Below, piece after piece: positions 60,772 through 64,000 of a stretch of 64,000 bases of DNA. The notes under the pieces were generated by a model that saw only the letters and a list, made by a program, of their open reading frames with translations, was not told where the DNA came from and did not search any database. This DNA comes from Saccharopolyspora hirsuta (GTDB taxonomy: Bacteria > Actinomycetota > Actinomycetes > Mycobacteriales > Pseudonocardiaceae): contig NZ_VWPH01000001.1 of the NCBI RefSeq assembly GCF_008630535.1, forward strand, positions 372,001-436,000, written 5' to 3'. The position numbers and the translations under genes are program-made. Positions within the stretch are counted from its first letter, which is position 1. The number at the start of each line of letters is the position of its first letter.

Positions 60772-61787
60772 GCCGCTCCCTCCTGCGCGCCGATCCACTT
60801 CGTGTCCGGTTGGTCGTCCCACTGCAGCCTGGCGAGGGTGTCGAGCACCCGGTCGACGTTCGGCAGGTGGCTGTGCTCCAGCTTCGGCGGCGGGTACGGG
60901 ACGTCGAACCCGGAGACGCGCAGCACCGGCGCGGCCAGCGAGTGGAAGCAGCGCTCCTGCACCCGCGCCGCGATCTCCGCGCCCACGCCCGCGAATCCCT
61001 GCGCCTCCTGCAGGACCACGCACCGGCCGGTCTCGCGCACCGCGGCGGTCACCGTCTCGTCGTCGAAGGGCACCAGGCTGCGCACGTCGAGGACTTGGAC
61101 GTCCCAGCCCTCCTCGGCGGCGGCTTCCGCGGACTCCAGGGCCAGCGGGACGCCGGGGCCGTAGGCGATCAGCGTGGCGTCGCGGCCCGGTCGGCGGACC
61201 ACAGCGCGGCCGATCGGCTCGGTGCTCACCGGCAGCTCGACGTCCTCTTTGGACCAGTAGAGCTTCTTGGGCTCCAGGAACACCACCGGGTCCGGGTCCG
61301 CGATCGCCTCGCGCAGCAGCGAGTACGCGTCCGACGGCGTGGCGGGGGAGACCACCTTCAGACCGGGGGTGTGCGCGTAGTAGGCCTCGCTGGAATCGCA
61401 GTGGTGCTCGACGCCGCCGATGCCGCCCGCGAACGGCACCCGGATCACGATCGGCAGCGACACCGCCCCGCGGGTGCGGTTGCGCATCTTGGCCACGTGC
61501 GAGACGACCTGCTCGAAGGCGGGGAAGGCGAAGGCGTCGAACTGCATCTCCACCACCGGGCGGAACCCGGCCATCGCCATCCCGACGGCGAACCCGGCGA
61601 TGCCGGACTCGGCCAGCGGGGTGTCGAAGCAGCGGTCCTCGCCGAAGGTGTCCTGCAACCCGTCGGTGATCCGGAACACCCCGCCGAGCTTGCCGACGTC
61701 CTCCCCGAAGACCACGACGTTCTCGTCCTCGGCGATGGCGTCGCGCAGCGCCGCGTTGAGCGCCTGCGCCATGCTGGTCGGAGCCAT
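60768..61787 (-). CDS. Branched-chain 2-oxoacid dehydrogenase E1 beta
   Basis: A 339-residue TPP enzyme beta subunit. VVFGEDVGKLGGVFRITDGL near 26-45 is the conserved TPP-side glutamate motif. FDTPLAESGIAGFAVGMAMAG near 56-76 and FAGGIGGVEHHCDSSEAYYAHTPGLKVV-type residues near 125-150 hold the potassium/TPP and active histidine sites. It pairs with E1-alpha to decarboxylate branched-chain 2-oxoacids and load E2 lipoate. Its start overlaps the E1-alpha stop (TGATG). Its own stop overlaps the long-form E2 start. Confidence 0.92.
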   Translation of the reverse strand: MAPTSMAQALNAALRDAIAEDENVVVFGEDVGKLGGVFRITDGLQDTFGEDRCFDTPLAESGIAGFAVGMAMAGFRPVVEMQFDAFAFPAFEQVVSHVAKMRNRTRGAVSLPIVIRVPFAGGIGGVEHHCDSSEAYYAHTPGLKVVSPATPSDAYSLLREAIADPDPVVFLEPKKLYWSKEDVELPVSTEPIGRAVVRRPGRDATLIAYGPGVPLALESAEAAAEEGWDVQVLDVRSLVPFDDETVTAAVRETGRCVVLQEAQGFAGVGAEIAARVQERCFHSLAAPVLRVSGFDVPYPPPKLEHSHLPNVDRVLDTLARLQWDDQPDTKWIGAQEGAA

Positions 61788-62839
61788 CACAACGCCTCCT
61801 GTTCGGCCTGGAGCTGGGCGAGCTGCTCGCGCAGCTGCGGGGTCGGCTCGGCGTAGACGTGGCGGAACAGCTCCGCCGGGTCCGCGGTCGGCTCGGCCTG
61901 CATGCGGCTGCGGACCTGCGCGGCGAACTCCTCGGCCTCCGCGGCGATCCGCTCGACGGCGGCGTCGTCGAGGTGCCCGGCCGCGCGCAGGTGGCGCTCC
62001 AGCCGGTCGATCGGGTCCCGCTGCCGCCACTGCTCGACCTCGTCGGCGGAGCGGTAGCGCCCGGCGTCGTCGGCGTTGGTGTGCGCCTCCATCCGGTAGG
62101 TGTGCGCCTCGACCAGGAACGGTCCGGCACCGGAGCGGGCGTGCGCCACGGCGGCATCCAGCACCGACAGCACGGCCGCCGCGTCGTTGCCGTCCACCTG
62201 CTCGCTGCGCACGCCGTAGCCGATCCCCTTGTGCGCCAGCGAAGGCGCCACCGACTGCTTGGCCAGCGGCACGCTGATCGCATAACCGTTGTTCTGCACC
62301 AGGAACACCACCGGGGCGCGGAAGACCGCGGCGAAGTTCAGCGCCTCGTGGAAGTCGCCCTCGCTGGTGGCGCCGTCGCCGATCAGCGCCAGCGCGACCG
62401 CGCCGCTGCCCTTGCGGGCTTCACCGTGCGCCAGGCCGACCGCGTGCAGGGTCTGGGTGGCCAGCGGGGTGCACTGCGGGGCGGTGCGGGTGCTCGGCAC
62501 GTCGTAGCCGCAGTGCCAGTCGCCGCGCAGCAGCGTCAGCACCTCCACCGGGTCGATGCCGCGGGTCACCAGCGCCACCGAGTCCCGGTAGGTGGGGAAC
62601 AGCCAGTCCTGCGCGCCGATGCTCAGCGCCGCGCCCACCTGGCAGGCCTCCTGGCCGCGCGAGGACGGGTACACCGCCAGCCGACCCTGCTTGGTGAGGG
62701 TGGTGGCCTGCGCGTCGAACCGGCGGCCCACGACCATCGCCCGGTAGGCGGCCAGCAGCCGGGGCGGCTCCGGCACCGGGTAGTTCGGATCGGGCTGCTC
62801 CAGCAGCCCCACCGGACTGCTCGACGGAAGCCATTCCAC
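61787..62839 (-). CDS. Branched-chain 2-oxoacid dehydrogenase E1 alpha
   Basis: A 350-residue E1-alpha subunit. The TPP-binding motif GDGATSEGDFHEALNFAAVF is near 161-180, with NN in FLVQNNGYAISVP. The phosphorylation-loop-like region YRMEAHTNADD is near 248. FPTYRDSVALVTRG near 83 is standard. The GTG at 62839 lies eight bases after GGAGG and gives the usual short N-terminus; an ATG at 62854 (MEVSTVEW) would place that site inside the gene. First gene of the E1a-E1b-E2 operon, divergent from an Lrp regulator. In mycobacteria the same order is named bkdABC (or pdhABC). Confidence 0.92.
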   Translation of the reverse strand: MEWLPSSSPVGLLEQPDPNYPVPEPPRLLAAYRAMVVGRRFDAQATTLTKQGRLAVYPSSRGQEACQVGAALSIGAQDWLFPTYRDSVALVTRGIDPVEVLTLLRGDWHCGYDVPSTRTAPQCTPLATQTLHAVGLAHGEARKGSGAVALALIGDGATSEGDFHEALNFAAVFRAPVVFLVQNNGYAISVPLAKQSVAPSLAHKGIGYGVRSEQVDGNDAAAVLSVLDAAVAHARSGAGPFLVEAHTYRMEAHTNADDAGRYRSADEVEQWRQRDPIDRLERHLRAAGHLDDAAVERIAAEAEEFAAQVRSRMQAEPTADPAELFRHVYAEPTPQLREQLAQLQAEQEAL

Positions 62840-62944
62840 GGTCGACACCTCCATTGGACGACTGGCTTGAGATCGTCGGCCAGCGGTGTCATGTGATACA
62901 AGTCATCCGCGAGCAATCGGGACGAACGGCTTCAGGGGTGCGTG

Positions 62945-63445
62945 ATGATCGACCAGACGTCCGGCGGGAGCGGTCTTCGGCGCGGGCGGGCCGGACGAAC
63001 GGCACCCGCGCTGGACGACATCGACGCGCGCATCGTCGACGAGCTGGTCCGCGACGGCCGGATGTCCATCCGCACCCTGGCCGAACGGGTCAACATCTCC
63101 CGGAGCAACGCGCACAGCCGGGTGGACCGGCTGCTCGACAGCGGGGTGATCACCGGGTTCCACGCCCGCGTCGAGCCGACCAGGGCCGGGCTAGGCACGG
63201 CGGCGCTGATCGGCCTGTCCATCGAGCAGGACACCTGGCGCGAGGTGACCCGGCGGTTGGCCGAGATCGACTCCGTCGAGCACGTGGCGCTGGTGGCGGG
63301 GGAGTTCGACATCGTGGTGCGGGTGCGCACCGAGGACAACGTGTCCCTGCGCAACCTGGTCTTCGACCACATCCAGTCGCTACCGGGCGTGCGGACCTGC
63401 CACACCTGGCTCATCTTCCACGAGTTCGAGCCAGAACACCGCTGA
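62945..63445 (+). CDS. Lrp/AsnC-family regulator (BkdR-like)
   Basis: A 166-residue Lrp regulator. After a basic 24-residue tail comes the HTH (IDARIVDELVRDGRMSIRTL, NISRSNAHSRVDRL) at residues 26-66. The RAM ligand domain follows (GLGTAALIGLSIEQDTWREV to GVRTCHTWLIFHEFE). The divergent position 105 bp from the E1-alpha start makes it the likely leucine-responsive activator/repressor of the branched-chain dehydrogenase operon. The ATG at 62945 is used; GTG three bases upstream is possible. Confidence 0.9.
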   Translation: MIDQTSGGSGLRRGRAGRTAPALDDIDARIVDELVRDGRMSIRTLAERVNISRSNAHSRVDRLLDSGVITGFHARVEPTRAGLGTAALIGLSIEQDTWREVTRRLAEIDSVEHVALVAGEFDIVVRVRTEDNVSLRNLVFDHIQSLPGVRTCHTWLIFHEFEPEHR

Positions 63446-63454
63446 CCGGCGAGG

Positions 63455-64000
63455 TCAGGGGAGGTCGACGTCGACGACCACCGGGGCGTGGTCGGAGGTG
63501 CCCTTGCCCTTGCGGGCGTTGCGGTCGACGTAGGCGTCGGTGACCGCGCCGCTGAACCGGTCGTTGCCGTAGACCAGGTCGATGCGCATGCCCTGGTTGT
63601 TGGGGAAGCGCAGGGCCCGGTAGTCCCAGTAGGTGAAGGCCACGTCGTACTTCAGGGGGCGCGGGTGGACCTCGGTCAGGCCCACCTCGGTGAGCGCGGT
63701 CAGCGCCTTGCGCTCGTCCTCGGTGACGTGCGTGCAGCCCGCGAACTCGGCGATGTCCCACACGTCGGCGTCGGTCGGCGCGATGTTGAAGTCGCCGAGC
63801 ACGGCGAACGGGAGCTCCGCCAGCTCCTCGGCGGCGGTGGCGCGCAGCGCGTCGAGCCAGCGCAGCTTGTAGGCGTAGTGCGGGTGGCCGACCTCGCGGC
63901 CGTTGGGCACGTACACCGACCACACGCGGACCCCGCCGCAGGTGGCGCCGATCGCGCGCGGTTCCTGGGCCTCGAACATCGCCCCGTCGGCCATGAACCC
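63455..64000 (-). CDS. xthA: Exodeoxyribonuclease III, 5' end beyond the window
   Basis: The C-terminal 181 residues of a class II AP endonuclease/3'-5' exonuclease of the EEP fold, which repairs abasic sites. VRVWSVYVPNGREVG, AVLGDFNIAPTDADVW (catalytic Asp/Asn), GLTEVHPRP, FTYWDYRALRFPNNQGMRID and the terminal GTSDHAPVVVDVDL (Asp-His pair) match XthA. The N-terminal part with the first metal ligands lies outside. The frame is open to the window edge, so the ATG at 63994 is internal. It is convergent with the Lrp gene, 9 bp apart. Confidence 0.93.
   Translation of the reverse strand, partial: GFMADGAMFEAQEPRAIGATCGGVRVWSVYVPNGREVGHPHYAYKLRWLDALRATAAEELAELPFAVLGDFNIAPTDADVWDIAEFAGCTHVTEDERKALTALTEVGLTEVHPRPLKYDVAFTYWDYRALRFPNNQGMRIDLVYGNDRFSGAVTDAYVDRNARKGKGTSDHAPVVVDVDLP

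Overview
The window is very GC-rich, uses GTG starts often and has dense overlapping stop/start junctions. It carries hallmark actinobacterial families: a DUF397 partner gene, DUF3040, DUF2795, an acyl-CoA carboxylase with a small epsilon subunit, and many TetR, GntR and Lrp regulators. This points to a filamentous actinomycete, most likely a Pseudonocardiales chromosome such as Saccharopolyspora (an inference; no rRNA or marker gene is present). No tRNA, rRNA, prophage or CRISPR array was seen. The only transposase is a dead IS630-type remnant.

Layout. 0-5.6 kb: an Abi-alpha/DUF4393 protein, a DUF445 membrane protein, convergent recQ, then a coupled luciferase-like monooxygenase/FMN reductase pair. 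5.6-10.5 kb: an isochorismatase remnant, a glutamine-synthetase-like gene broken by one in-frame TAG, an amidase and a TetR protein with two complete repressor units. 10.7-14.5 kb: a three-gene acyl-CoA carboxylase operon. 14.8-22 kb: a secreted GH43-like protein, a DUF885 metalloprotease-like protein, an arsenic locus (arsI divergent from arsR-acr3-arsC) and a secreted CocE-type hydrolase. 22.1-26.8 kb: a decayed zone with a truncated XRE/DUF397 pair, IS630 debris and WXG100 debris, around a small catabolic operon (hydrolase, SDR, NTF2-like) and its divergent LysR.

26.9-30.3 kb: a P-loop ATPase gene followed at once by a membrane-anchored type-1 periplasmic-binding protein, the best candidate here for a poorly described two-gene system. 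30.4-34.3 kb: an M20 amidohydrolase and AbgT transporter, divergent from a tandem-Lrp regulator. 34.3-40.6 kb: a four-carbon acid sugar cluster (dehydrogenase, DUF1537 kinase, GntR), then an amidohydrolase, an MBL-fold hydrolase and a LysR. 40.6-41.8 kb: a gene-poor stretch with several long inverted repeats, one inside a roughly 210-bp sequence that recurs at 51.4 kb. 41.8-50.6 kb: DUF3040, DUF2795, a one-chain transketolase, an RsbW-like ATP-binding protein, a class III aminotransferase, an FMN reductase and a polar amino-acid ABC transporter. 50.7-59.3 kb: a methyltransferase, a HAD phosphatase, a MFS exporter with its TetR, a GntR, a DrrAB-like ABC exporter, a DNA-binding protein under a perfect 18-bp inverted repeat, and a Ca2+/H+ antiporter. 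59.4-63.4 kb: branched-chain 2-oxoacid dehydrogenase E1a-E1b-E2 with a divergent Lrp. The right edge cuts xthA.

The most unusual signal is a roughly 130-bp sequence present four times on the minus strand, each time just before a different gene (aminotransferase, MFS exporter, ABC permease, E2). In three copies it can be read in one common frame from its own start codon. In two of those it fuses in frame to the downstream protein, and in one it ends as a 38-residue peptide. It behaves like a dispersed leader or N-terminal cassette.
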